A program made the translations under genes and the position numbers. From an uncultured Prevotella sp. (lineage in GTDB: Bacteria > Bacteroidota > Bacteroidia > Bacteroidales > Bacteroidaceae), in assembly GCA_934256705.1 (NCBI GenBank), contig CAKQPF010000006.1:29642-93641 (forward strand): a stretch of 64,000 nucleotides of DNA, written 5' to 3'. Shown in pieces: positions 1 to 7,308 of the stretch. Under the pieces are notes generated by a model. It was not told the DNA's origin, did no database searches, and saw only the letters and a list, made by a program, of their open reading frames with translations. Within the stretch, counting starts at the first letter, position 1. The number at the start of each line of letters is the position of its first letter.

Positions 1-65
1 TCGTCTATCGGTTAGGACGAGAGATTTTCATTCTCTAAAGAGGAGTTCGACTCTCCTAGGGACTA
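1..65 (+). tRNA. tRNA-Glu (TTC), 5' truncated by window edge
   Basis: The sequence has a D arm, an anticodon arm with TTC in the loop at about 28-30, and a T arm (stem 41-45/53-57, loop 46-52). The 3' acceptor strand is 58-64 with discriminator A65. The first seven acceptor bases lie before the window. CCA is not encoded. The gene directly precedes the rpsT leader, so the two may be cotranscribed. Confidence 0.9.
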
Positions 66-83
66 CATAACATACATCTTATT

Positions 84-227
84 CGTCATCTCGGTGTGAT
101 TCGATACCAGTTAAGTTGTCGAATTGCATTTGTCATGCAAAGGCGTTCGAGACACTGGGACAAGGTGACGAAGGATTTCATCAAGAAGTCCGCCAGGGCA
201 GCCTGATAAGCGCAAGACCCAAGGCTG
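84..227 (+). ncRNA. Structured leader RNA upstream of rpsT
   Basis: The gap between tRNA-Glu and rpsT folds by eye into a branched structure. A closing stem is 84-90 with 164-170. Stacked inside it is a stem 92-97 with 152-157, enclosing two hairpins (99-104/119-124 and 125-129/135-139). A separate hairpin is 199-204/222-227. Ribosomal protein leaders often bind their own product, so autoregulation by S20 is a reasonable inference. It could equally be a processed small RNA released by tRNA 3' processing. It was not compared with Rfam. Confidence 0.5.
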
Positions 228-261
228 AAAATTATTAACTCATTCAAATCAAACCACTAAA

Positions 262-516
262 ATGGCAAATCACAAATCATGTGAGAAGAGAATCCGTCAG
301 ACAAGGACAAAGACTCTTCACAACAAGTACTACGCTAAGACTATGCGTAATGCAGTTCGTAAATTCCGTGCAACTACTGACAAGGAGGAGTGCATCAAGA
401 TGCTTCCTACTCTCCAGAAGATGCTCGACAAGCTCGCCAAGCGCAACATTATCCACAAGAACAAGGCTGCTAACATCAAGTCAAGCCTCGCTCTTCAGAT
501 TAACAAGCTCGGCTAA
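262..516 (+). CDS. rpsT: 30S ribosomal protein bS20
   Basis: This 84-residue basic protein (MANHKSCEKRIRQTRTK...) has the length and start of bS20, which binds 16S rRNA and helps early assembly of the small subunit. The alanine/lysine-rich C-terminus (KNKAANIKSSLALQINKLG) is typical of the family's helical bundle. The ATG at 262 follows a long structured leader (84-227). The gene ends ahead of a clear intrinsic terminator at 638-676. The order tRNA-Glu, rpsT, gyrB is, from memory, common in Bacteroidales. It is not part of a longer ribosomal protein operon, as expected for S20. Confidence 0.97.
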   Translation: MANHKSCEKRIRQTRTKTLHNKYYAKTMRNAVRKFRATTDKEECIKMLPTLQKMLDKLAKRNIIHKNKAANIKSSLALQINKLG

Positions 517-637
517 TTTTCACCCCAGACCATCGCTCTTTTGCCAAAATAGCTCGACTATCAGATGGTCTTCTGCCCTAAAAAGCAGACTATAAACAGA
601 CATAACACAAGATTGTTTCCATAATAATTTTTTGTTG

Positions 638-676
638 GAGGCTGCAGCCCGGGGTGGGTAGCAGCCTCTTTTTTTT
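638..676 (+). terminator. Intrinsic terminator after rpsT
   Basis: An 8-bp GC-rich stem (638-645 with 661-668) is followed by a run of eight or more T. It lies 120 bp after the rpsT stop. Confidence 0.85.
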
Positions 677-704
677 CGCATTATCTCCACAAAGGCGGCA
701 GCCA

Positions 705-737
705 GCCACTGTGCCAGCCGCGTTACCGGCTGGTCCC
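705..737 (+). repeat. Hairpin repeat family A, copy 1
   Basis: A 33-bp unit with core hairpin CAGCCG-loop-CGGCTG. It matches copies at 10221-10253 and 10678-10710 (opposite orientation) and 30431-30463 (same orientation). Its 3' end differs from the other three. It lies in the 423-bp rpsT-gyrB gap, which also holds the terminator, a family B hairpin (770-787) and the gyrB promoter. I see no gene there. Confidence 0.8.
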
Positions 738-769
738 ATCCTCCCATTCCCATCCCCCATCCCTCAAAG

Positions 770-787
770 CCAGCCGTCCTTGGCTGG
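770..787. repeat. Hairpin repeat family B, copy 1
   Basis: The 18-bp unit CCAGCC-6 nt-GGCTGG is a perfect 6-bp hairpin with loop GTCCTT. Related units occur at 7083-7100, 7127-7144 and 10741-10756 (the latter three read with loop AGGGAC or AAGGAC, i.e. inverted). Confidence 0.7.
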
Positions 788-857
788 CGAATCCCCCACG
801 AAAGGTGCGCAAAACCGCCCCTTTCGCGCGCACGCACGTAAGAAAAGCGGCCAAACA

Positions 858-890
858 CTTGTTTTTTCCAATTCTTTTTAGTACCTTTGC
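858..890 (+). promoter_or_regulatory. gyrB promoter (Bacteroidetes type)
   Basis: The -7 box is 882-890 (TACCTTTGC, perfect TAnnTTTGY) with a TTG-containing -33 region at 858-861. This leaves a leader of about 45 nt before the gyrB ATG. Confidence 0.8.
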
Positions 891-939
891 AGAAGAATAA
901 AGCCAAACTAAAACAAGACAAAAATATCACCAACATAAA

Positions 940-2934
940 ATGGAAGAAACGCAAAACAAAGAAACAAACTATACCGGCAGTAGCATCCAAGTGCTCGAAG
1001 GTTTAGAGGCAGTACGTAAGCGTCCAGCCATGTACATAGGAGACATCTCCGAAAAAGGCCTTCACCACCTCGTTAACGAGACAGTCGATAACTCCATCGA
1101 CGAAGCAATGGCAGGCTACTGCACACATATCGAAGTCACAATCAATGAAGACAACTCCATCACCGTACAGGACAACGGACGCGGTATCCCTGTGGACGAG
1201 CACCCGAAGCTCCACAAATCCGCACTCGAAGTAGTGATGACTGTGCTCCATGCCGGAGGTAAGTTCGACAAAGGTTCATACAAAGTCAGCGGTGGTCTTC
1301 ACGGAGTAGGCGTCAGTTGCGTAAACGCACTCTCATCACACATGCTCTCACAGGTGTTCAGAGACGGCAAGATCTACCAGCAGGAATACGAAAAGGGAAA
1401 GCCTCTCTATTCTGTCAAGGTCGTAGGTGATACCGACATGCGAGGCACAAGACAGCAGTTCTGGCCTGACAACACAGTCTTCACCACCACAACATACAAA
1501 TACGACATCATAGCACGCCGTATGCGAGAGCTCGCTTTCCTCAATGCCGGAATCAAAATCACGCTCACTGACCTCCGTCCGGAGCTCGATGAAAACGGCA
1601 ATGTCCCAGAAGGCTGGAAACCAAAGGTTGAGGTTTTCCACGCTGAAGACGGACTGAAAGAGTTCGTGCGCTACGTCGATCGTCACCGCACACACCTCTT
1701 CGACGATGTAATCTACCTCAAGACAGAGAAAAACGGTGTGCCTATCGAGGTCGCCATCATGTATAACACCGACTACAGCGAGAACATCCACTCCTACGTC
1801 AACAACATCAACACCATCGAAGGCGGCACTCACCTCCAGGGATTCCGCACCGCTCTCACACGCACTCTCAAGACATACGCCGACAATGAGCCTACACTCG
1901 CAAAGCAAATAGAGAAGGCAAAGATAGAAATATCAGGCGAAGACTTCCGCGAAGGCATCACCGCCGTCATCAGTGTCAAGGTCGCTGAGCCGCAGTTTGA
2001 AGGTCAGACAAAGACAAAACTTGGTAACTCCGAGGTTGCAGGTGCCGTTCAGCAGGCTGTAGGCGAAGCTCTCACCTATTATCTTGAAGAACATCCTAAC
2101 GAGGCAAAGAAGATATGCGAGAAGGTTATCCTCGCTGCTACTGCACGAATCGCTGCTCGCAAGGCGCGTGAAAACGTGCAGAGAAAGAATCCTATGACCG
2201 GTGGCGGACTCCCAGGCAAGCTCGCTGACTGCTCATGTCGTGACCCTAAGCAGACGGAAATATTCCTCGTCGAGGGTGACTCCGCAGGCGGTTCTGCCAA
2301 GCAGGGACGTGACCGCAACACCCAGGCCATACTCCCGCTCCGTGGTAAGATTCTCAATGTGGAGAAAGTACAGTGGCATAAGGTGTTCGAGTCTGAGTCC
2401 GTAAGCATCATTCTCCAGGCTATCGGTGTGCGATTCGGCGTTGATGGCAACGACACAAAGGAGGCTAACATCGAAAAACTCCGCTACGACAAGATCATAA
2501 TCATGACCGATGCCGACGTCGATGGTTCTCACATCGACACACTTATCATGACTCTCTTCTTCAGATTCATGCCACAGGTCATCCAGGAAGGTCACCTTTA
2601 CATCGCTACTCCTCCACTCTATCAGTGCTCATACAAGAACAACAAGGAGTACTGCTACACCGAACAGGACCGCCTCAACTTCATCGAGAAGTTCTGTAAC
2701 GGCAACGCTGACGACTCTCGTCTGCACACCCAGCGATACAAAGGTCTTGGTGAAATGAACCCGGAGCAGCTTTGGGACACCACAATGAACCCGGAATCAC
2801 GTCTCCTCAAGCAGGTTACCATCCAGAATGCTGCAGAGGCTGACGAGATATTCTCCATGCTTATGGGCGACGATGTCGAGCCAAGAAGACAGTTTATCGA
2901 GCAGAATGCCACTTACGCCAACATCGATGCATAG
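940..2934 (+). CDS. gyrB: DNA gyrase subunit B
   Basis: The ATPase subunit of gyrase, which introduces negative supercoils with GyrA in the cytoplasm. The 664 residues are full length for the Bacteroidetes type. The GHKL ATPase motifs are visible (RKRPAMYIGD near residue 27, DNGRGIPV near 90, GGLHGVG near 115). The Toprim motifs follow (EGDSAGG near 444, DADVDGSHI near 522) and a C-terminal QRYKGLGEM. The start at 940 gives the usual short N-terminus before the Bergerat fold. The stop codon TAG (2932-2934) lies inside the first unit of a 22-bp tandem array that continues to 3037, so array and coding end overlap. Confidence 0.98.
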   Translation: MEETQNKETNYTGSSIQVLEGLEAVRKRPAMYIGDISEKGLHHLVNETVDNSIDEAMAGYCTHIEVTINEDNSITVQDNGRGIPVDEHPKLHKSALEVVMTVLHAGGKFDKGSYKVSGGLHGVGVSCVNALSSHMLSQVFRDGKIYQQEYEKGKPLYSVKVVGDTDMRGTRQQFWPDNTVFTTTTYKYDIIARRMRELAFLNAGIKITLTDLRPELDENGNVPEGWKPKVEVFHAEDGLKEFVRYVDRHRTHLFDDVIYLKTEKNGVPIEVAIMYNTDYSENIHSYVNNINTIEGGTHLQGFRTALTRTLKTYADNEPTLAKQIEKAKIEISGEDFREGITAVISVKVAEPQFEGQTKTKLGNSEVAGAVQQAVGEALTYYLEEHPNEAKKICEKVILAATARIAARKARENVQRKNPMTGGGLPGKLADCSCRDPKQTEIFLVEGDSAGGSAKQGRDRNTQAILPLRGKILNVEKVQWHKVFESESVSIILQAIGVRFGVDGNDTKEANIEKLRYDKIIIMTDADVDGSHIDTLIMTLFFRFMPQVIQEGHLYIATPPLYQCSYKNNKEYCYTEQDRLNFIEKFCNGNADDSRLHTQRYKGLGEMNPEQLWDTTMNPESRLLKQVTIQNAAEADEIFSMLMGDDVEPRRQFIEQNATYANIDA

Positions 2935-3037
2935 CGTGATCTACACCTATGCATAGCGTGATCTACACCTATGCATAGCGTAATCTAAACCTATGCATAG
3001 CGTAATCTACATCTATGCATAGCGTAATCTATATGAT
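2928..3037. repeat. 22-bp tandem array at the gyrB 3' end (5 units)
   Basis: Five units with starts at 2928, 2950, 2972, 2994 and 3016, exactly 22 bp apart. Units begin TGCATAGCGT and differ at only a few bases. The first contains the gyrB stop codon. The last 16 nt of gyrB match the preceding register at about 13 of 16 positions. Confidence 0.95.
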
Positions 3038-3044
3038 AATTGAC

Positions 3045-3132
3045 CGCAACCTCACGGTATTCCCACCTTAATCCATGCTCCCGGAGCACCGTAAGGTTCA
3101 CATACTTCCGTGAGGTTGCGCTCGTTTTCTTT
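3045..3132 (+). terminator. Long nested hairpin after gyrB, possible terminator
   Basis: A 13-bp perfect outer stem (3045-3057 with 3108-3120) encloses nested stems 3065-3070/3092-3097 and 3076-3080/3084-3088. A T-rich stretch follows (GTTTTCTTTT). It could end gyrB transcription. The 2935-3353 gap otherwise holds two 22-bp arrays and no convincing gene. Confidence 0.5.
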
Positions 3133-3211
3133 TGCAAAGGCAAGGCCACAAGATCGGCATTTCCACCCTTTCACCCCACGAAAGGCAGGAATACACATAC
3201 TATTCCACAAG

Positions 3212-3321
3212 CAATCGACAAGGTTTTTGCCGAATATCAGCCACAACAAAGCAAGCAATCGACAAGGCATCTGCCGAATATCAGCCACAAGAAAGCAAAC
3301 TATCGAAAAGGTTTTTGCAAT
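3212..3321. repeat. 44-bp (2 x 22) tandem array
   Basis: Units 3212-3233 and 3256-3277 are near-identical, as are 3234-3255 and 3278-3299. A fifth half-unit is 3300-3321. The repeat period is thus 44 bp, built of two different 22-mers. Short open frames cross it, but they are a by-product of repetition. Confidence 0.9.
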
Positions 3322-3353
3322 AAATGAGCCATTAAAATCGCGGATAAGATATT

Positions 3354-4334
3354 TTGAAGAACATAGTTCATAAGTTCCTTTTCTTCCTGTTACTCTCCAT
3401 TTCTGCGGGAGTGATGAATGCCAAAGACAGGTATTTCATCTGTCATCCCACGGCAGAGAAAGGCGAAGAAGTATGGTTTCACAGCATCCTTCCGATCAAC
3501 AAGCTCCCTGACAGCGCCTCTATCTCCATTTCCACCACAGGCTTTGCCCTCGTATATGTCAATGGAAGAAACGCCAGCACAGCGACTTTATGGCCCTATA
3601 GACCGGACAATTCACCGGGAATTGCATCACAGGACATTGACATCACTGCCCTGTTGTCCTATGGACGCAACGTCATCTCCATCTGGTATGCACCATGCCT
3701 ACAGCCGATATGCCAGCTATCGGGAGATGACAGCAACGCTTTCACAGCGCAATGTCAAGGCTCACAGACTGGAGATTGCCAGATTTCGGTCAGCATTACC
3801 ACCGTCACCGAAGGCAAAGAGCAACGCTTCTGCGACACGGAAAAGGACTGGCTATGCAGCATTGCCGCTGGAAAAATGACGCAAAAGGGTGAAGATTACG
3901 ACGCAATGGCTTACCAGCAAGACTGGAAAACCTTCATCTATGCCGTCACTCCTCTATGGATTGGCGCTGAGAAAGCCAACCTTTCACACCCCGTTCTCAA
4001 TGACATCCCCGACATTCCTCTACGTGCAAGGAAGATATTCGAGCCGATATCGCTCTTTGAAGGCAAAGACACCACACGCTGCTATTTCCCCCTTGAAGCG
4101 GAAGGACAGATAAGACTGACAATCAGAGGGGCAAGAAAAGGACAGGAAATCGACGTCAACGGCATGAGATACCGTTGCAACGGCAAGATGGATGAGCAAT
4201 TCTTCACGCGCTTTACCACCGTAAAGACCGACTCGATAATCATCACAAGCCGAGACGGAAACAAGCTCCCGGAACTGGCTAATGCTGAAATCATAATGCT
4301 AAAACCCGACATTCCCACCCAGATAGGGTTCTGA
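3354..4334 (+). CDS. Predicted secreted protein, beta-sandwich-like, function unknown
   Basis: This 326-residue protein has a classical signal peptide (MKNIVHKFLFFLLLSISAG, cleavage probably near residue 23). Residues about 55-115 contain a stretch ending FALVYVNGR...NVISIWYAP. It resembles the galactose-binding-type N-terminal sandwich of alpha-L-rhamnosidase-like proteins, but no catalytic domain follows. The start must be TTG at 3354 to keep the signal peptide; the first in-frame ATG falls inside the mature region. It is flanked by 22-bp arrays on both sides and precedes an AraC regulator on the same strand. A role in binding surface sugar is only a guess. Confidence 0.65.
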   Translation: MKNIVHKFLFFLLLSISAGVMNAKDRYFICHPTAEKGEEVWFHSILPINKLPDSASISISTTGFALVYVNGRNASTATLWPYRPDNSPGIASQDIDITALLSYGRNVISIWYAPCLQPICQLSGDDSNAFTAQCQGSQTGDCQISVSITTVTEGKEQRFCDTEKDWLCSIAAGKMTQKGEDYDAMAYQQDWKTFIYAVTPLWIGAEKANLSHPVLNDIPDIPLRARKIFEPISLFEGKDTTRCYFPLEAEGQIRLTIRGARKGQEIDVNGMRYRCNGKMDEQFFTRFTTVKTDSIIITSRDGNKLPELANAEIIMLKPDIPTQIGF

Positions 4335-4348
4335 TTACCTGCCGATAA

Positions 4349-4458
4349 AGCCGTTTCCAGACGGCAATCACATGGCAGTCAGACAATAATTGCATTGCGT
4401 TCAGACGGAAAGCGCATTGCGTTCGGACCGTAATAACATCGAAACCATCCTATAAAAG
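4349..4458. repeat. 22-bp degenerate tandem array (5 units)
   Basis: Units start at 4349, 4371, 4393, 4415 and 4437. The middle units share CATTGCGTTC at the same phase. It fills nearly all of the gap between the secreted protein and the AraC gene. Confidence 0.8.
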
Positions 4459-4472
4459 CAATAATACAATAT

Positions 4473-5363
4473 ATGGAAAAAATAAAGGAACTGAGCATAG
4501 AGCGCATCAGAGAGAACTGTAATGTTCCCTCTTTAGGCGATGATCTTCTGCTTTTCAGCGAACTGAAGATGCTTCCTGAACTTGACGAACCAAGGCGAAT
4601 GAACTGCCTTATCGTGGCTGTCTGCACCGGAGGTAAAGGTGGTTACACCCTAAACCAGAAGGAACATGACATCAAAAGCGGCGATGCCATGATCTTAACC
4701 GACGGTCAAGTGGTGGACAAAATATGGATGAGTGACGACATAAAGGGCATTGCGCTGCTCATTTCCAATCCTTTCATCTTCGAAATCCTAAAGGATGTGC
4801 GCAATCTTAGCCTCCTTTTCCTCCTTACTCGCAATCATCCTGTCTTCCCAATGGAAAGCAAAGAGATAAGGACTGCAAATGAATACTTCAAGATGATCGA
4901 AGAGAGAGTGGTGGGAATGGACTATCCTTTCCGTAAGGATGTGCTGCGTCTGCTGCTCCTTACCATGATTTATGACCTCGGAAGTGCCTACTATCGCGTG
5001 ATGAACTCTTCGGAATTGTTCAGTTATGACACAAAAGGCGAGAAGGTGTTTGTGGAGTTTATACAGCTCGTAGAGAAGCATTGTCGCCACGAAAGACGTG
5101 TAAGCTGGTATGCAGAGCAGCTTGGTCTCACTCCGAAATACCTGTCGGAGATAATCAGTAACGTAAGTAAATGCACCCCGAATGCGTGGATTGACAAGTA
5201 TGTTACTAAGGAAATACGCATCCTTCTCCGTCAGACGGACATGAAAATCTGCGATATTGCAAAGGAATTGAACTTCCCTAACCAGTCTTTCCTCGGCAAA
5301 TACTTCCGTGAAAACGTAGGTGTCAGCCCTAATAAATACCGTAAAGGCATAGAGGGAGAATAG
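4473..5363 (+). CDS. AraC family transcriptional regulator
   Basis: This 296-residue DNA-binding protein has a cupin-like N-terminal sensing half (residues about 20-110, with GKGGYTLNQKEHDIKSGDAM). The C-terminal double helix-turn-helix covers about residues 195-292, with SWYAEQLGLTPKYLSEII as first helix pair and ICDIAKELNFPNQSFLGKYF as second. The C-terminal SPNKYRK is the usual AraC ending. It sits after the secreted protein gene on the same strand, separated by a 22-bp array. Its ligand and targets are not evident from context. Confidence 0.9.
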   Translation: MEKIKELSIERIRENCNVPSLGDDLLLFSELKMLPELDEPRRMNCLIVAVCTGGKGGYTLNQKEHDIKSGDAMILTDGQVVDKIWMSDDIKGIALLISNPFIFEILKDVRNLSLLFLLTRNHPVFPMESKEIRTANEYFKMIEERVVGMDYPFRKDVLRLLLLTMIYDLGSAYYRVMNSSELFSYDTKGEKVFVEFIQLVEKHCRHERRVSWYAEQLGLTPKYLSEIISNVSKCTPNAWIDKYVTKEIRILLRQTDMKICDIAKELNFPNQSFLGKYFRENVGVSPNKYRKGIEGE

Positions 5364-5379
5364 TTTTATGACCACAAAA

Positions 5380-5455
5380 GCGGGAAGTGAAGAATACAAC
5401 AGCCACCCTTTCACCGGGTAAAAGCATTGTTGCATTCTTCACTTTCCGCTTTTAT
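5380..5455. terminator. Bidirectional terminator between AraC gene and DUF3109 gene
   Basis: A 16-bp near-perfect stem (5380-5395 with 5434-5449) is flanked by A-rich and T-rich sequence. It lies between convergent genes, 17 bp after the AraC stop. Confidence 0.8.
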
Positions 5456-5604
5456 TGTATCCTGAAATCAGTGGTTTCACGGCATGAAAACGGCTTTATC
5501 ACGACATAAAGAAAAAGCCCTCGCGACATGAGAACGGCATCATCAAGGCATAAAGAGAAAGACTTCATTGCGTGAGAGCAATGGTTTCACGGCATGAAAT
5601 CAAT
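5451..5604. repeat. 22-bp tandem array at the DUF3109 3' end (7 units)
   Basis: Seven diverged units start at 5451, 5473, 5495, 5517, 5539, 5561 and 5583. Units 5473 and 5583 share 18 of 22 bases, including GGTTTCACGGCATGAAA. The last unit contains the stop codon of the minus-strand DUF3109 gene (5600-5602). The following 22 bp of coding sequence still match it at about 12 positions. Confidence 0.85.
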
Positions 5605-6229
5605 CATTTCTCTTGATGAAACCTTCCTTTTCGAGTTGTGAAGCGCATTCTTCGAGCCACTGATACCATTCCTTTCCGAAGCGTCGGATTAAAGGTTCGC
5701 GAAGGAATTTCCATACTGGGAGGCGCAATTCACTCCCCTTTTCCCTGGCACATTTGCAGACACTCCACTGATTATAGTTGAGTCCTACGAGACCATCACC
5801 AAGCTTTACCTCGCGAATAGGATAGAGAGCACAACTTATAGGCTTACAGAAAGAGGACTTACCTGCACGGAATGCCTTCTCTGTAGCGCAGAGACAGCAG
5901 TTGTGAATGCACTTTCCGTCTATCTCAATGTCATCATAATATGTGAAAACGCAATCCTTTCCGCCTACGATACTTGTGACAAGGTCGCCTTCCTGATCGG
6001 TGTAAGCGACTCCTTGCTTGTCTATTACGGCTTGAGCAGATGCACTTAAGTCATCCCACACTATGTCGAGAGAGTCTTCCAGAACAGTTATTTCATCGAG
6101 AGTGACCGGTGCTCCGGCATCTCCTTCGATGCAACATTCGCCCTTGCACTTCTCAAGATCACAGCAGAAGTACTCGGTAAATATGTCTGACGACAGGATA
6201 ACGTCGCCTACTTGTATCATTGGTGCCAT
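5600..6229 (-). CDS. DUF3109 family protein, cysteine-rich
   Basis: This 209-residue protein has the spaced cysteines of the DUF3109 family: FCCDLEKCKGECCIEGDAG near residues 20-40, CIHNCCLC near 108, CKPISCALYP near 128, and CKCAREKG near 158. Cysteine patterns of this kind suggest metal or Fe-S binding, and its biochemical role is not known to me. An in-frame ATG three codons later (6220) gives MIQVGD, which fits the family start better than 6229. The stop codon is inside a 22-bp array. It is divergent from nothing, with ung downstream on the same strand's upstream side. Confidence 0.9.
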   Translation of the reverse strand: MAPMIQVGDVILSSDIFTEYFCCDLEKCKGECCIEGDAGAPVTLDEITVLEDSLDIVWDDLSASAQAVIDKQGVAYTDQEGDLVTSIVGGKDCVFTYYDDIEIDGKCIHNCCLCATEKAFRAGKSSFCKPISCALYPIREVKLGDGLVGLNYNQWSVCKCAREKGSELRLPVWKFLREPLIRRFGKEWYQWLEECASQLEKEGFIKRND

Positions 6230-6294
6230 TAGTTTGTTGAGTGGTTGTCGGTTGGGGGTTATTGGTTTGGGATTGTGGAGTAAAGATTATCGGG

Positions 6295-6336
6295 GATTAT
6301 CACCATATTATTGGGGATTATCACCATGTTATCGGG
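6295..6336. repeat. 21-bp tandem duplication at the ung 3' end
   Basis: Two units beginning GATTATCACCAT lie 21 bp apart (6295 and 6316), with a partial related copy upstream at 6285. The second contains the ung stop codon. It resembles the 22-bp arrays but the period is 21. Confidence 0.75.
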
Positions 6337-7019
6337 TCACGATTATTGGCAATGAGGTAGGTATTACACTGCGAAAAATGATGATTACCGAACCATCCTC
6401 CACGATTAGCAGAAAGCGGAGACGGATGAACAGACTCGAGAATGAGGTGACGACTCTTGTCTATCAGTTTGCTTTTGCTGCGTGCATAGCCTCCCCAAAG
6501 TATGAAAACGACGTGGTTTTGCGTCTCGGAAACCTTCCGTATGACAGAATCCGTAAACTCTTCCCATCCTTTTCTCTGATGCGAACCAGCCTCATGCTCA
6601 CGTACAGTCAGCGTAGCGTTGAGTAGAAGAACGCCTTGTTCAGCCCAGCGACGCAAGCTTCCATTGTATGATCTTACCCCTTTCTGAGCCGCAACAGCCG
6701 ACAATTCTGGTACGGTACCTATGTCATTCTTCACTTCCTTGAAGATATTAACGAGAGAAGGAGGGAGCTGTATGCCGTCTTTTACAGAGAAACAGAGACC
6801 TTCAGCCTGTCCTGGTCCGTGGTAAGGGTCTTGTCCGAGGATTACTACCTTTACCTTATCGAGCGGGCAAAGGTTGAAGGCATTGAAGACTTCGCTTGCT
6901 GGCGGGTAGCAGATATGATGCTTATATTCTTCGTGAACGAAGGCAGAAAGGCGCAGGAAGTAGTCCTTTTGGAACTCTTCTTGCAGGGCTTTATGCCATG
7001 ATTCTTCTATTTTCACCAT
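6321..7019 (-). CDS. ung: Uracil-DNA glycosylase
   Basis: Family 1 UDG, which excises uracil from DNA in base excision repair. The 232 residues carry the catalytic water-activating motif GQDPYHG (about residue 61), the FILWG strand region, and the HPSPLSA minor-groove loop (about residue 190). The length is normal for bacterial Ung. It starts at the ATG at 7019, and the protein reads MVKIEESWHKALQEEF. The last codons and stop overlap a 21-bp tandem duplication. Upstream (7020-7308) are two hairpin repeats of family B and a 22-bp array, and no gene. Confidence 0.97.
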   Translation of the reverse strand: MVKIEESWHKALQEEFQKDYFLRLSAFVHEEYKHHICYPPASEVFNAFNLCPLDKVKVVILGQDPYHGPGQAEGLCFSVKDGIQLPPSLVNIFKEVKNDIGTVPELSAVAAQKGVRSYNGSLRRWAEQGVLLLNATLTVREHEAGSHQRKGWEEFTDSVIRKVSETQNHVVFILWGGYARSKSKLIDKSRHLILESVHPSPLSANRGGWFGNHHFSQCNTYLIANNRDPITW

Positions 7020-7082
7020 TTGATTACGCTGTTATTGAGATATTAGGGGACGGAATTGGGGATGCCTATGGGGCGGAATGTG

Positions 7083-7144
7083 CCAGCCAGGGACGGCTGG
7101 AATTGGGATGATAACGGGGGATGATGCCAGCCAAGGACGGCGGG
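7083..7144. repeat. Hairpin repeat family B, copies 2 and 3
   Basis: Two units (7083-7100 and 7127-7144) lie 44 bp apart. The first is a perfect hairpin CCAGCC/GGCTGG and the second has one stem change. They are in the ung-gpmI gap. Confidence 0.7.
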
Positions 7145-7228
7145 AATTAGGGATGATAATAAAGGCAGATGTGCACCCCATCATTGGTTCCAGCCTTTGG
7201 GGACTGGGGGAGATGAGATGCACATCTT

Positions 7229-7294
7229 ATTTATATTGCCTTTATAGGATGGATTTCTATCCTCTATAGGATGGATATCTTTCCTTTGCAGGAC
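7229..7294. repeat. 22-bp tandem array downstream of gpmI (3 units)
   Basis: Units end at 7250, 7272 and 7294, each finishing TATAGGAT or a variant. The array stops 14 bp short of the gpmI stop codon. Confidence 0.85.
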
Positions 7295-7308
7295 AGCTAT
7301 CAGGATGA

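Noticed and set aside
520..990. 156-residue minus-strand open frame between rpsT and gyrB
   Set aside because: It crosses the rpsT terminator, hairpin repeats and the gyrB promoter; composition is that of non-coding DNA.
3040..3327. Short plus-strand genes across the 3.0-3.3 kb gap
   Set aside because: Three frames stay open because of the 44-bp repeat and nested hairpin. No homology, start signal or codon pattern supports a protein.
6285..6345. 22-bp period at the ung end
   Set aside because: Careful counting gives 21 bp, with an irregular upstream partial copy. It is kept as a related but distinct repeat.
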